From NCBI RefSeq assembly GCF_000732625.1, contig NZ_JPJI01000032.1:558001-622000 (forward strand): a DNA stretch of 64,000 nt, in the 5' to 3' direction. The stretch is from Nonlabens ulvanivorans (GTDB taxonomy: Bacteria; Bacteroidota; Bacteroidia; Flavobacteriales; Flavobacteriaceae). A program made the translations under genes and the position numbers. The notes under the pieces are model-generated. The model did no database searches. It saw only the letters and a program-made list of their open reading frames with translations, and had not been told where the DNA came from. Shown piece by piece: positions 1-9,100 of the stretch (within the stretch, counting starts at the first letter, position 1; every line of letters begins with the position of its first letter).

Positions 1-1152
1 TTTACCTTCTAGCATTTCTAGCATTGCACCACCACCGGTAGAGACATAACTTACTTGATCATCAAAACCAAATTGTTTTACCGCAGCAACAGAATCACCA
101 CCACCTACTAAAGAAAATGCTCCTGCAGCAGTAGATGCTGCGACAGATTTACCTAAAGAAATAGTACCATGAGAAAATGGCTCAAGCTCAAAAACACCTG
201 CTGGACCATTCCATAAAATAGTTTTGGCCTGCATTAATACAGTATGAAATTGTGATCTAGACTTCTCTCCTATATCTAATCCCATCCAACCATTTGGGAT
301 AGCGTCAATAGCTGCATTATCTATGGTTGCGTGCTCAGAAAAAGCATCGGCAGTAATAGCATCTACAGGTAAGTGTATGTTAGTATTTTTTGATTTGGCT
401 TTTTCAAGAATTTCAAGTGCTAATTCCATTTTATCGTCTTCACAGAGAGAATCCCCTATTTTACCACCTTGCGCTTTGATAAAGGTATATGCCATACCAC
501 CTGCGATAATAAGATCATCAACTTTATCGAGTATATTTTCAATAACGGTGATCTTAGATGAAACTTTTGCACCACCTAAAATCGCTACGACTGGTTTATC
601 TGGAGTTTCCAACACTTTATTCAAGCTCTCAATCTCTCTTGTCATTAAGTGACCAAAGCATTTTTCATCAAAATATTGAGCAATTATTGCTGTAGATGCA
701 TGTGCTCTATGTGCGGTACCAAATGCGTCGTTTACATATACGTCTCCTAATTGAGATAACGCTTTCGCGAAAGCGGAATCACCAGCAGTTTCTTCACTGT
801 GAAACCTTAAGTTTTCTAATAAGAGAACTTCACATGGCTGTAGATTTGCAGCTGCTTGTTGAGCGGCATCGCCTATACAATCATCCACAAACTTTACCTG
901 AACACCTAATATATCAGTAGCAGCGGCAACGATGTGCTTTAAAGAAAATTCTTCTTGATTTCCTTTAGGGCGACCTAGATGTGACATAAGTATTACTGAG
1001 CCTTCATCTTCTAGAATTTTAATGATGGTATCTTTTGCCGCAAGGATACGAGTCGCATCCGTTACTTCAAAATCATCATTGAGCGGCACGTTAAAGTCAA
1101 CTCTTACTAAGGCTTTTTTATCTTTAAAATTGATATCGTTAATAGTCTTCAT
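1..1152 (-). CDS. pgk: Phosphoglycerate kinase (3' end cut by window)
   Basis: Catalyses the ATP-forming transfer from 1,3-bisphosphoglycerate to ADP in glycolysis, in the cytosol. Read on the minus strand from an ATG at 1152, giving 384 residues with no stop before base 1. The family is about 395 residues, so only about a dozen C-terminal residues are missing. Visible: the N-terminal VRVDFNVP substrate motif (residues 16-23), SHLGRPKG, the DAFGTAHR motif, LGGAKVSSKI, WNGPAGVFE and the C-domain GGGDS nucleotide loop. A copy of the 16-bp palindrome (760-775) is translated as AFAKA near residue 126, a helix where related enzymes carry similar residues, so it looks tolerated. Transcribed divergently from holB, with a -7 element at 1175-1182. 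Confidence 0.97.
   Translation of the reverse strand, partial: MKTINDINFKDKKALVRVDFNVPLNDDFEVTDATRILAAKDTIIKILEDEGSVILMSHLGRPKGNQEEFSLKHIVAAATDILGVQVKFVDDCIGDAAQQAAANLQPCEVLLLENLRFHSEETAGDSAFAKALSQLGDVYVNDAFGTAHRAHASTAIIAQYFDEKCFGHLMTREIESLNKVLETPDKPVVAILGGAKVSSKITVIENILDKVDDLIIAGGMAYTFIKAQGGKIGDSLCEDDKMELALEILEKAKSKNTNIHLPVDAITADAFSEHATIDNAAIDAIPNGWMGLDIGEKSRSQFHTVLMQAKTILWNGPAGVFELEPFSHGTISLGKSVAASTAAGAFSLVGGGDSVAAVKQFGFDDQVSYVSTGGGAMLEMLEGK
760..775. repeat. 16-bp palindrome copy 1 (exact, in pgk)
   Basis: CGCTTTCGCGAAAGCG, exact. It lies inside pgk and is translated as AFAKA. The downstream base triplet reads TTA rather than the TAA stop of the extended consensus. Confidence 0.95.
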
Positions 1153-1174
1153 AGTTATATGTTGTGAATGGTCA

Positions 1175-1182
1175 CAAATATA
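1175..1182 (-). promoter_or_regulatory. Promoter -7 element of pgk
   Basis: TATATTTG on the minus strand matches the Bacteroidetes -7 consensus TAnnTTTG. It is 22 bases before the pgk ATG. I see no TTG at the expected -33 distance. Confidence 0.55.
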
Positions 1183-1214
1183 GCGGTTATGATACAACCT
1201 CGCGCCTATACTTT

Positions 1215-1222
1215 TATATTTG
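1215..1222 (+). promoter_or_regulatory. Promoter -7 element of holB (four bases before ATG)
   Basis: TATATTTG ends four bases before the ATG at 1227. Transcription from such an element would begin at or next to the A of ATG, so a leaderless mRNA is predicted. This also argues against the upstream start at 1164. Confidence 0.55.
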
Positions 1223-1226
1223 CATT

Positions 1227-2357
1227 ATGCGATATCAAGATATCATAGGACTAGAACATCTTAAGACACATTTACAAACCACGGTTGAAAATGGTAGGAT
1301 TGCACACGCGCAATTAATGGTAGGTCCTACAGGAAGTGGTGTTTTACCACTAGCACTGGCGTATGCCAGAAGTATATTATGTAATTCTAATAATGATAGA
1401 TGTGATGCCCAAATGGATCAAATCGCACATCCAGATTTACATTTTGCTTATCCTGTAGCAAATAATGCAAAGATTAAAGCCAAAGCAGTATCTGATGATT
1501 TTATTGCAGAATGGCGAGAGTTTTTAAAAACACAACCTTATGGTAGCCTTGCAGATTGGTATCAAGCCATTGAGATTGAAAAAAAGCAAAGTAAAATAGG
1601 TGTTGATGAGGCTAAAAGAATAGTTTCTAAATTGAGTCTCAAATCCTATGAAGGTGGATATAAAGTTTTAATAATTTGGGGTGCGGATAAATTAAATACC
1701 GAGGCTTCTAACAAATTATTGAAACTGATTGAAGAGCCACCGGCAAAAACAGTCTTTTTACTAATCGCTGAAGATGAAGATCAAATCATCAATACTATTA
1801 AATCAAGGTGCCAGCTTTTACATGTTCCTAAATTAAATAGTGAATCTATCGCTAATGGACTACTTGAAAGAAACGGTTTAGAAATAACACGTGCTCAACA
1901 AATCGCAAGACAGTCAAATGGTGATTATAATAAAGCTGTACAGTCGATTCATAACATATCTGAAGATACTGATTTTGAAAAATGGTTTGTAACCTGGGTA
2001 CGTACCGCATTTGCAGCACGTGGTCGCAAGTCTGCAATAAACGATTTAATTGCGTGGGCAGATATGATAGCCGCAACTAATCGAGAAACTCAAAAACGCT
2101 TTTTATTATATTGCCTAGAATATTTCAGACAAGCAATGCTACTTAATTACAAAGCAAATAGTGCGGTTTATTTAACACCGCAAATGCCAGATTTTAAATT
2201 AGAAAAGTTTGCTCCATTTATAGAAGGTCATCGTATACAACCTATAAGTGATGAAATAGAGAAGGCTATTTACCATATTGAAAGAAATGGTAATGGTAAA
2301 GTCATTCTAACAGACCTAGCAATAGGACTTACTCGTCTTATTCATAAATCTGCTTAA
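1227..2357 (+). CDS. holB: DNA polymerase III, delta' subunit (clamp loader)
   Basis: Clamp-loader AAA+ subunit that helps open and load the sliding clamp at the replication fork; 376 residues. The start at 1227 (MRYQDIIGLEH) is preferred over the in-frame one at 1164 because the -7 element lies between them. The AAA+ core is visible: P-loop region GPTGSGVL (residues 33-40), a KLIEEPP motif and the sensor-1/SRC segment (KSRCQLLHVP). The P-loop lacks the Lys-Thr/Ser pair needed for ATP hydrolysis, as is known for delta' but not for the tau/gamma subunit, and this supports delta'. The zinc module normally following the P-loop is reduced to two cysteines (CNSNNDRC). Divergent from pgk. Confidence 0.9.
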   Translation: MRYQDIIGLEHLKTHLQTTVENGRIAHAQLMVGPTGSGVLPLALAYARSILCNSNNDRCDAQMDQIAHPDLHFAYPVANNAKIKAKAVSDDFIAEWREFLKTQPYGSLADWYQAIEIEKKQSKIGVDEAKRIVSKLSLKSYEGGYKVLIIWGADKLNTEASNKLLKLIEEPPAKTVFLLIAEDEDQIINTIKSRCQLLHVPKLNSESIANGLLERNGLEITRAQQIARQSNGDYNKAVQSIHNISEDTDFEKWFVTWVRTAFAARGRKSAINDLIAWADMIAATNRETQKRFLLYCLEYFRQAMLLNYKANSAVYLTPQMPDFKLEKFAPFIEGHRIQPISDEIEKAIYHIERNGNGKVILTDLAIGLTRLIHKSA

Positions 2358-2434
2358 AAGTAGTTAACATGTTGAAAATTAGGAATTAATTATAAAAAGG
2401 TAGTAATTTTACCTTTCGTTAAAAATTCTTTCTG

Positions 2435-2827
2435 TTGATTACTTATTCAGGTCCCATTTTAATTTTAGTTTTTTTGCTGTTAACAATAATTATTTCTGCT
2501 TATGAAAAATTATTTGTTTGGAATAAGACTCTCAAGGATTATGTAGAAATGTATAAAAACCATCTACCGCCTTTTTTAGTGAAACTATCTTTAATTATAA
2601 TTTTAGGCCTTGAGATAATTGTGACCTCATTCCTAGCTTTGGGAATTTATGATATCATAGTTGATCAAGATATCTCCTTGAGCGAAATAGGATTAATAAT
2701 TACAGGAGTTCTTTTCTTAATTCTACTTATCGGATTGAGAATTTTACAGGATTATCGTGGCGCAGGTAGAACAGCTATTTATTTTCTTCTCGTCGTTTTT
2801 GGTCTATTTTGGATACAATCAATATAA
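2435..2827 (+). CDS. DoxX-like integral membrane protein
   Basis: 130 residues with about four membrane segments (roughly 5-25, 48-72, 82-103, 110-128). The first loop, EKLFVWNKTLKDYVEMYKN, and the overall size and spacing resemble DoxX/DoxD-family proteins common in Flavobacteria; biochemical role unknown. The only start that keeps the first membrane helix is TTG at 2435; the next in-frame Met (residue about 39) would delete it. Same strand as holB, 77 bases downstream. Confidence 0.65.
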   Translation: MITYSGPILILVFLLLTIIISAYEKLFVWNKTLKDYVEMYKNHLPPFLVKLSLIIILGLEIIVTSFLALGIYDIIVDQDISLSEIGLIITGVLFLILLIGLRILQDYRGAGRTAIYFLLVVFGLFWIQSI

Positions 2828-2935
2828 ACTATTGTTTTTATACATAAAATAAATTAAGTTTATTAAAAACCTTCTAATTAAAGCAATCTACACGGTGTTT
2901 TAAATAATATTACACGCAACTACAGTAATATATAT

Positions 2936-2957
2936 AAAAGCCTCTTAAAAGGCTTTA
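2936..2957 (-). terminator. Terminator-like hairpin after the methyltransferase gene
   Basis: AAAGCCT (2937-2943) pairs with AGGCTTT (2950-2956) around a six-base loop. It overlaps the stop codon and is followed on the minus strand by a TTTTATATATATT tract. Confidence 0.55.
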
Positions 2958-3800
2958 AAATCGTTTTTTAAGGACGTAAACTAGTGAAGATGGTTCTTTA
3001 GTGAAGACCGCAGAACAATTAGATAAAAAACCTATACATAAACCATAAAGAAAGGAAAATTTTCTTTTCTGATAACGTGCAGATAATATGGAAACATATA
3101 AACTGTCAAACCACATCGGTTTTGTAGTTATTAATTCAAAACGGTCTTGAAAGATATTTCTTATAGCTTCTTTGTTGAAATGATATAAGTGTCGAGGGAC
3201 GTCATATCCAGCCCATTCATTTTTAAAATATTTTGCATCAAATGAATTATAATTAGGCAGTGCCAAAATTAGAATCCCATCTTTTGTTAACCAGTTTTGG
3301 ATTTGATTAATTTGCTGTTCAAAATCAGGCACATGTTCAAGAACGTGATACATACTTATAACCTTAATACTTTTTGGTTCTATAGAATCCGTTTGATTTA
3401 AAAGTTCGATTCCTTTTCTCGCGGCAAATGATCTTGCTTTTTCACTAGGTTCAAACCCTATAGCATCATAACCCGCATTTTTTAAAATGGCTACGACATC
3501 GCCTACTCCAGCACCTATATCCAAAATTTTTCCGTCGATTGCATACTTTGCAATCAACTGTTTTTTGCTCTTAAGGTTCCACCTTTTAGCGAACTGATAA
3601 CATTTTGCAAAAAAAGAGGTTTGAGAATCATCGTGAGATAGATAATCCTCACTTTCATAATAAGCTTCTAAATGCTTAGGTTGAGGAATCGTTTTAAGAA
3701 CTGCGGAAGAAGGATCCTTATATAGTTCAAATGATTCTTGAGTTAAAAAATAGTCTTTTAAAGAAAGAAAATGCTCTGAGTAATTATTGTTTTTTTTCAT
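2955..3800 (-). CDS. Class I SAM-dependent methyltransferase
   Basis: 281 residues, cytosolic. The SAM-binding motif I (KILDIGAGVGDVV, near residue 93) is followed by an acidic strand end (GFEPSEKA), and the motif-IV region contains YHVLEHVPD, all typical of the Methyltransf_11/23-type fold. Two hydrophobic stretches near the C-terminus (about residues 235-268) may contact the membrane. Substrate not identifiable from sequence; similar proteins act on lipids, quinones or surface polysaccharides. It starts 15 bases past the mnmG stop, with a parS-like site occupying the junction, and is probably cotranscribed with mnmG and ybeY. Confidence 0.8.
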   Translation of the reverse strand: MKKNNNYSEHFLSLKDYFLTQESFELYKDPSSAVLKTIPQPKHLEAYYESEDYLSHDDSQTSFFAKCYQFAKRWNLKSKKQLIAKYAIDGKILDIGAGVGDVVAILKNAGYDAIGFEPSEKARSFAARKGIELLNQTDSIEPKSIKVISMYHVLEHVPDFEQQINQIQNWLTKDGILILALPNYNSFDAKYFKNEWAGYDVPRHLYHFNKEAIRNIFQDRFELITTKPMWFDSLYVSILSARYQKRKFSFLYGLCIGFLSNCSAVFTKEPSSLVYVLKKRF

Positions 3801-3816
3801 TGTTTCACGTGAAACT
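3801..3816. promoter_or_regulatory. parS-like site (15 of 16)
   Basis: TGTTTCACGTGAAACT differs in the last base only from the palindromic ParB-binding consensus TGTTTCACGTGAAACA. It fills the junction between the mnmG stop codon (3815-3817) and the methyltransferase ATG (3800). Confidence 0.75.
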
Positions 3817-5686
3817 ATCTTCCCATATGTACTAATAACACCGAAATATCACTAGGAGAAACTCCCGAGATACGAGATGCTTGAGAAACTGTTGCTGGTT
3901 GAATTGCTGTTAACTTTTCGCGTGCCTCATAGGAAAGAGACTTAATAGATTTAAAATCATAATCAGATGGAATTTTCACATTTTCTAATCTGTGTAACTT
4001 ATCAGCATTATCTTTTTCTTTTGCAATGTAGCCAGCATATTTTACATGAACTTCAACTTGTTCTAGAATATCATCATCTAGATCATTAGTTTCAAGATAT
4101 TCTTTTACCTGAGAAATCGTTTTGATATCCTCTAGATTAATCTGAGGTCTAGAAAAAACTTTAAAAAGCTTATCATTTTGAGTAACTTGTTTAGTACCCT
4201 TAGCTACTAACAGATTATTCATTTCTTTAAAATCATAACTTGTATCACGTAAAAACTGAACCATTCTTTCTGATTCTGTAGCTTTACGATCTACTCTTTT
4301 GAGAGCTTCATCAGTAACAATACCCAACTCAACAGCTCTAGGTGTTAACCTTAAATCTGCATTATCTTGTCGCAACAACGTTCGATATTCAGCGCGTGAT
4401 GTAAACATTCTATAAGGTTCCTCAGTTCCTTTAGTAATCAAATCATCCACAAGTACACCAATATAAGCTTCATCTCTTTTTAGAATGAATGGCTCTTCTT
4501 CTCTTATTTTACGAACTGCATTAATACCAGCCATTAAACCTTGAGAAGCGGCTTCTTCATATCCTGTAGTACCATTTATCTGACCAGCAAAATATAAACC
4601 ATCAATAAGTTTAGTCTCTAAGGTATGTTTTAACTGAGTAGGTGGAAAATAATCATATTCAATAGCGTAACCTGGTCTGAAAAACTTCACTTTTTCAAAA
4701 CCAACCACACTACGTAAAGCTTTAAATTGTACATCCTCAGGTAAAGATGTACTAAAACCATTTACATAAACCTCACAAGTATTCCATCCCTCAGGTTCTA
4801 CAAATAATTGATGTCTATCCTTATCAGCAAATCGATCTATTTTATCTTCAATACTAGGACAATAACGAGGACCTAAAGATTTAATCCTACCATTAAACAT
4901 AGGAGATCTATCAAATCCTTCACGCAATAAATTATGAACCTCGGGACTGGTATAGGTCATATGACAATCCCTTTGAGATTTCAGAGATGTAGTAAGATTA
5001 CTGTAACTAAATTTAGAAGTAATTGCATCGCCTGGCTGTGGCTCCATTCTAGAATAATCTAAAGAACGACCATCAACACGAGGTGGAGTACCTGTCTTCA
5101 TACGGCCAGATTCAAAACCTAAATCAACTAACTGACCTGTAATACCCGTTGAAGCACGCTCACCTGCCCTACCACCACCAAACTGTTTATCACCAATATG
5201 AATCAAACCATTCAAAAAAGTACCATTAGTAAGAACTACAGCTTTAGATCTAATTTCAATACCTAAAGAGGTTCGAACACCAACTACTTTATTACCTTCA
5301 ATAACTAAACCAGCTACCATTTCTTGATAGAAATCAAGTAACGGAATAGCCTCCAATTGCAACCTCCATTCCTCAGAAAAGCGCATCCTATCATTTTGTG
5401 TTCTAGGAGACCACATAGCAGGACCTTTAGATTGATTAAGCATTTTAAATTGAATAGCACTCTTATCTGAAACTATTCCACTCAATCCTCCTAAAGCATC
5501 AATTTCTCTAACAATTTGTCCTTTTGCAATACCTCCCATAGCAGGATTACAAGACATTTGTCCAATAGTTTCAAGATTCATAGTAACCAATAATGTACTA
5601 GAACCCATATTTGCAGATACAGCTGCGGCTTCACTTCCTGCATGTCCTGCACCAACAACTATTACATCATATTCTTTATCAAACAT
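3815..5686 (-). CDS. mnmG: tRNA uridine-34 5-carboxymethylaminomethylation enzyme MnmG (GidA)
   Basis: FAD enzyme that, with MnmE, adds a carboxymethylaminomethyl (or aminomethyl) group to wobble uridine 34 of certain tRNAs; 623 residues, the normal family length. Visible: N-terminal Rossmann FAD motif (VIVVGAGHAGSEAA, about residues 8-21), CNPAMGGIAKGQ with the conserved Cys, GRMKTGTPPRVDGRS, CPSIEDKI, the second GxG FAD segment GLYFAGQINGTTGYEEA, and the helical C-domain used for MnmE contact. Preceded by ybeY with a 2-bp gap. parS-like sites lie at both ends of the gene. In many bacteria mnmG is near the replication origin. Confidence 0.97.
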   Translation of the reverse strand: MFDKEYDVIVVGAGHAGSEAAAVSANMGSSTLLVTMNLETIGQMSCNPAMGGIAKGQIVREIDALGGLSGIVSDKSAIQFKMLNQSKGPAMWSPRTQNDRMRFSEEWRLQLEAIPLLDFYQEMVAGLVIEGNKVVGVRTSLGIEIRSKAVVLTNGTFLNGLIHIGDKQFGGGRAGERASTGITGQLVDLGFESGRMKTGTPPRVDGRSLDYSRMEPQPGDAITSKFSYSNLTTSLKSQRDCHMTYTSPEVHNLLREGFDRSPMFNGRIKSLGPRYCPSIEDKIDRFADKDRHQLFVEPEGWNTCEVYVNGFSTSLPEDVQFKALRSVVGFEKVKFFRPGYAIEYDYFPPTQLKHTLETKLIDGLYFAGQINGTTGYEEAASQGLMAGINAVRKIREEEPFILKRDEAYIGVLVDDLITKGTEEPYRMFTSRAEYRTLLRQDNADLRLTPRAVELGIVTDEALKRVDRKATESERMVQFLRDTSYDFKEMNNLLVAKGTKQVTQNDKLFKVFSRPQINLEDIKTISQVKEYLETNDLDDDILEQVEVHVKYAGYIAKEKDNADKLHRLENVKIPSDYDFKSIKSLSYEAREKLTAIQPATVSQASRISGVSPSDISVLLVHMGR

Positions 5687-5688
5687 AC

Positions 5689-6108
5689 CTATTGTTTCAC
5701 GTGAAACATTTTAATTTTTTCATCTTCTTTGAGTCGCATAATACTTTTTTCGATATCAGTTTTATCACCAAAACCAATAAGGTGAAGCAGCCCATGAGAC
5801 ATAACTCGTAACAGCTCATCGTCAAAGCTTACGACAAAATCCTTAGCATTATCCTTAACTCTATCCACAGAAATATATATTTCCCCATGAATAAAATCAT
5901 CGTCGCAATAATCGAAAGTTATAATATCCGTTAAAGTATCATGATTTAAATACTTCTGATTTATTTCCAATAGAAAATCATCAGTACAAAAAACATAGGA
6001 TAAATCACCTAAAGATTTATTCTCAGATAAAGCAACAGCTCGTAACCATTTTGAATATCGTACTTCATCTGATAATTCAAAATTAAATTGATAATTAAAG
6101 TCTACCAT
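5689..6108 (-). CDS. ybeY: Endoribonuclease YbeY (16S rRNA maturation)
   Basis: Metal-dependent single-strand RNase in 16S rRNA processing and ribosome quality control; 139 residues. The signature HGLLHLIGFGDKT is present near residues 105-117: the first two histidines of the family's H-x3-H-x5-H zinc site are there, but the third is replaced (GFGDKT), a variation I associate with Bacteroidetes members. The last five codons (FHVKQ) are formed by a perfect parS sequence. The 5' end overlaps the upstream coiled-coil protein gene by 14 bases, so translation is likely coupled. Confidence 0.9.
   Translation of the reverse strand: MVDFNYQFNFELSDEVRYSKWLRAVALSENKSLGDLSYVFCTDDFLLEINQKYLNHDTLTDIITFDYCDDDFIHGEIYISVDRVKDNAKDFVVSFDDELLRVMSHGLLHLIGFGDKTDIEKSIMRLKEDEKIKMFHVKQ
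5693..5708. promoter_or_regulatory. parS site (perfect 16-bp palindrome)
   Basis: TGTTTCACGTGAAACA, the perfect palindrome known as the ParB/Spo0J centromere site. It lies within the last codons of ybeY, seven bases before the mnmG start codon. Confidence 0.82.
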
Positions 6109-9100
6109 CTTCTTTAAAATACTCCTTTACCTTCTGTTTATATTGCTGTTGCAAAGGTAGTACTTGTCTATTTAAAATCTCCTTACTATTAAAATACATG
6201 GATGCATCTGGTAAAACAGCATTAGTAGGATTGTTGAAGTCTTTACGATTAGTATTTCCTTCTCTTTCATCCTCCTTACCTTGTTGCAATCCTGCGTCTT
6301 TTAACTTCAATAAATCATGTTGTATCTCCATCATTTGATTTTGAACTTCACGATTAAAACCTTGATCTAATAGCTTACGCTCCACTGCCTTCATCTTATC
6401 AGTAATGTCATCAACAATTCCTTCAAGACCTTCCTGACGAATCATATCCTCTAATTGATTTCTCAATTCCTGTTGTCTTTTATAAATCTCATAAATCCTG
6501 CCACTTTCTTCTTCTGATTCTTTATATCCACGTTTCTCTTGACTATCACCAGATCCATTTTCATTTCCATCTTTTCCACTCGTACCATCACTACCCGATC
6601 CTTCACCATTAGAACCTTGACCGCCTTCACCACCTTGACCACCTTGGCCAGATTCACCAGTACTTCCTTTACCGTCTTTACCGCCTTGACCACTTTCACC
6701 ACCTTCACCAGATTGACCACCTTCACCCGACTGACCTTCTTGACCATACTTTCCTCCTTGACCAGGTGGACCAGATTCTCCAGGTTTACCTTCGCCAGGT
6801 TTTTTTCCCTTACCATCACCAGGTTTTTTACCATCGTTACCTTCCTTACCGTCCTGTCCTTCTTTCATCAAAGACTCCTGTTTCTTAATAATGTCTGGTA
6901 ACTGAAAACCTGAACTTTGACCTTCACCAGGTTCTCCTTCACCTTTACCAGGTAAAGCCATCGCATTATTCATAGCATCCATAGCGCTGCTAAGTAGATT
7001 TGCTAGTTTATTAGAACCATTCAAAGTGAACTGCTGTGATATCTGCCCTTTATTCATCTCAAAATCACTTAGTTGCACCAAAGATTTATCTATATAATAG
7101 TAAATATCAGTTACTTCTCTATTTATTTCTATTCCCACCTCAGGATTACGTGATGCAAGAGCAAATAAACTGTCATCGACGTGTTTAAATGCTTTCTCAA
7201 GATCCTTTTGGATTTTAAGTTTTTTACCAAAATTTGGACTGTTTCTATTTAGATTCTTAACACCATTAAGAACGTTTTCTTGTTCCTTTGAAAACACAAT
7301 CAGGTTATCTAATATCTGACGCAACATATCTGCATCCTCTTTCAATTTCTCAGATTTACCAGAACTCATTTGAGCTTTCATAGCTTGCGCTTGCTCTTTC
7401 ATTTTATCTGCGGCACTTTTTTGTTTTTTACTAGCATCCGGCGTTTTAGAATTCTCAAGATGATCGCTAGATTCCTGCTGTTCTTTCTTAATCTCTGGTG
7501 AGTTAAGTGGATCAAAATCTAACTTCATAGGTTTTTTAAGACCATTGTTTTCCTTCTCAAGTTCCTGTAGTTCCTTTTCCCATTTCTTATAAGCTTCATT
7601 TAACTTATCCTGTTCAGACTTCTTATTCTTATCACCTTCTTTTTTTGATTGATCTTCTTGCTGTTGTGCAATGTCCTTCAGCTTATCAATCATTTGCTCA
7701 TACTTCTGCGTAACGTAATACATTTTTGTGAGCTCTAGCAATTGTTTTAAATTACGCTTTTGCTGCTTTGAATTCTTTTGAGCCTTCTCTATTTTTTCTT
7801 TAAGATCTTCTTTACTTAACTTATCTTGGTACTCTTGAAGCTCTTTAAGTAATTCTTCATTTTTCTTAATCTCTTCTTCACTTTGCTGTAAACGTTCTTT
7901 TAAAGCCTGTTTCATAGGATCTTTTTCAGGATTAGACTTCTCTAAATTATCCCTCATTTTTTCCATTTGTTGACGCATTTCACGTTCCTGCTCTTGTTGA
8001 TTTTTAAGAGCTTGTTCTAATTTTTTCTTATCGTTAAAACCACGTTGTTTTTTCTCAATTTGCTCTTGACTTATTTCTTTAAGTTCTTCTTGTTGTTTTT
8101 CTTGTTCTAATAATGATTTCTCTAGCTCTTCTAAAGATTCTTTTTGACCTTTTAATTGTTTTTGCTGTTCCTCTTCTTTTGTAGATTTTTTGAAACCATA
8201 AACCTGACTCTTTGCACTTTTAAAATTATTAACAACATCATTATCAACTACTTCAAAATAAAATTGATAATTTTTACCGCCTTTTAAGGGTAAATTACCA
8301 GGAAAAGTGAAAAGAAATTGATCAAATGTTCCACGATTCTTTCCTATCTCATAAATCTGCTGACTTACGTTATTATCGCTTTCAAAATAAACAAGTTGTA
8401 TCCTTCTAATCCCATAATCATCAGCTACTTGACCTCTGAAATAAAGAATATCTTCTTGAATACTATCTTTCTTCATTTCCATTTTTAATTCTGGATAATC
8501 ATCCTTAGTAACTTCAATTTTAAAATTCAATTCTTCAAAATCCCTTGCATTCACATTGGATGTTGAGATAGCATATTTAAGTGGCTTTAATATCGCTTTC
8601 GCGAAAGCGTAATCATTACCATCCTTCTCAAACGATTCTACAGCATTAGTATATTTAAAATCTACATGATCTGTCGCAGCGGTTTCTAATTTCCAAGTAA
8701 TCTTAGTTCCCTGTGGAACCAGAGCATTTCCCGTGCTTTTTATAACCTCATCTTTCTTACCAGTATAGGATGGATAGTCCATCAATAATTCAAATTTATT
8801 AATGGAAGGGACAGCATCGACAGTAAGTTCAAAATTCTCACTACGCACTTCATTTGCTTTAAGATAAAATGGAGTGTCTGCAGATGGATTATTAAATACA
8901 AAACTAAATCTACCTGGAGCGTCTTGAGTTAAATAATAAGTTTGATTATTAAAATGAATACTTGCGTTTTCAGGAATTGTTCTTCCTGAAACTTCTACAT
9001 TAAGTTTGAAATCACGTTTTTGTAAAGTATTCAAATCTTCATTAAGCAACTTAAAAGTGAAAGGTGCTGGTGGGATGTACTCATTGTTAAAGTCTGCTAC

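Noticed and set aside
696-920. Plus-strand ORF across pgk
   Set aside because: Shadow of pgk; the antisense pgk frame is continuous and conserved.
5611-5811. Plus-strand ORF over the mnmG/ybeY junction
   Set aside because: Covers the parS site and two clear genes on the other strand; His/Leu-rich shadow.
6463-6901. ORFs on both strands over the Gly-rich end of the 1183-residue protein (for example a Thr/Phe-rich plus-strand ORF)
   Set aside because: Repetitive low-complexity codons leave other frames open; the products are monotonous and lie wholly within the real gene.
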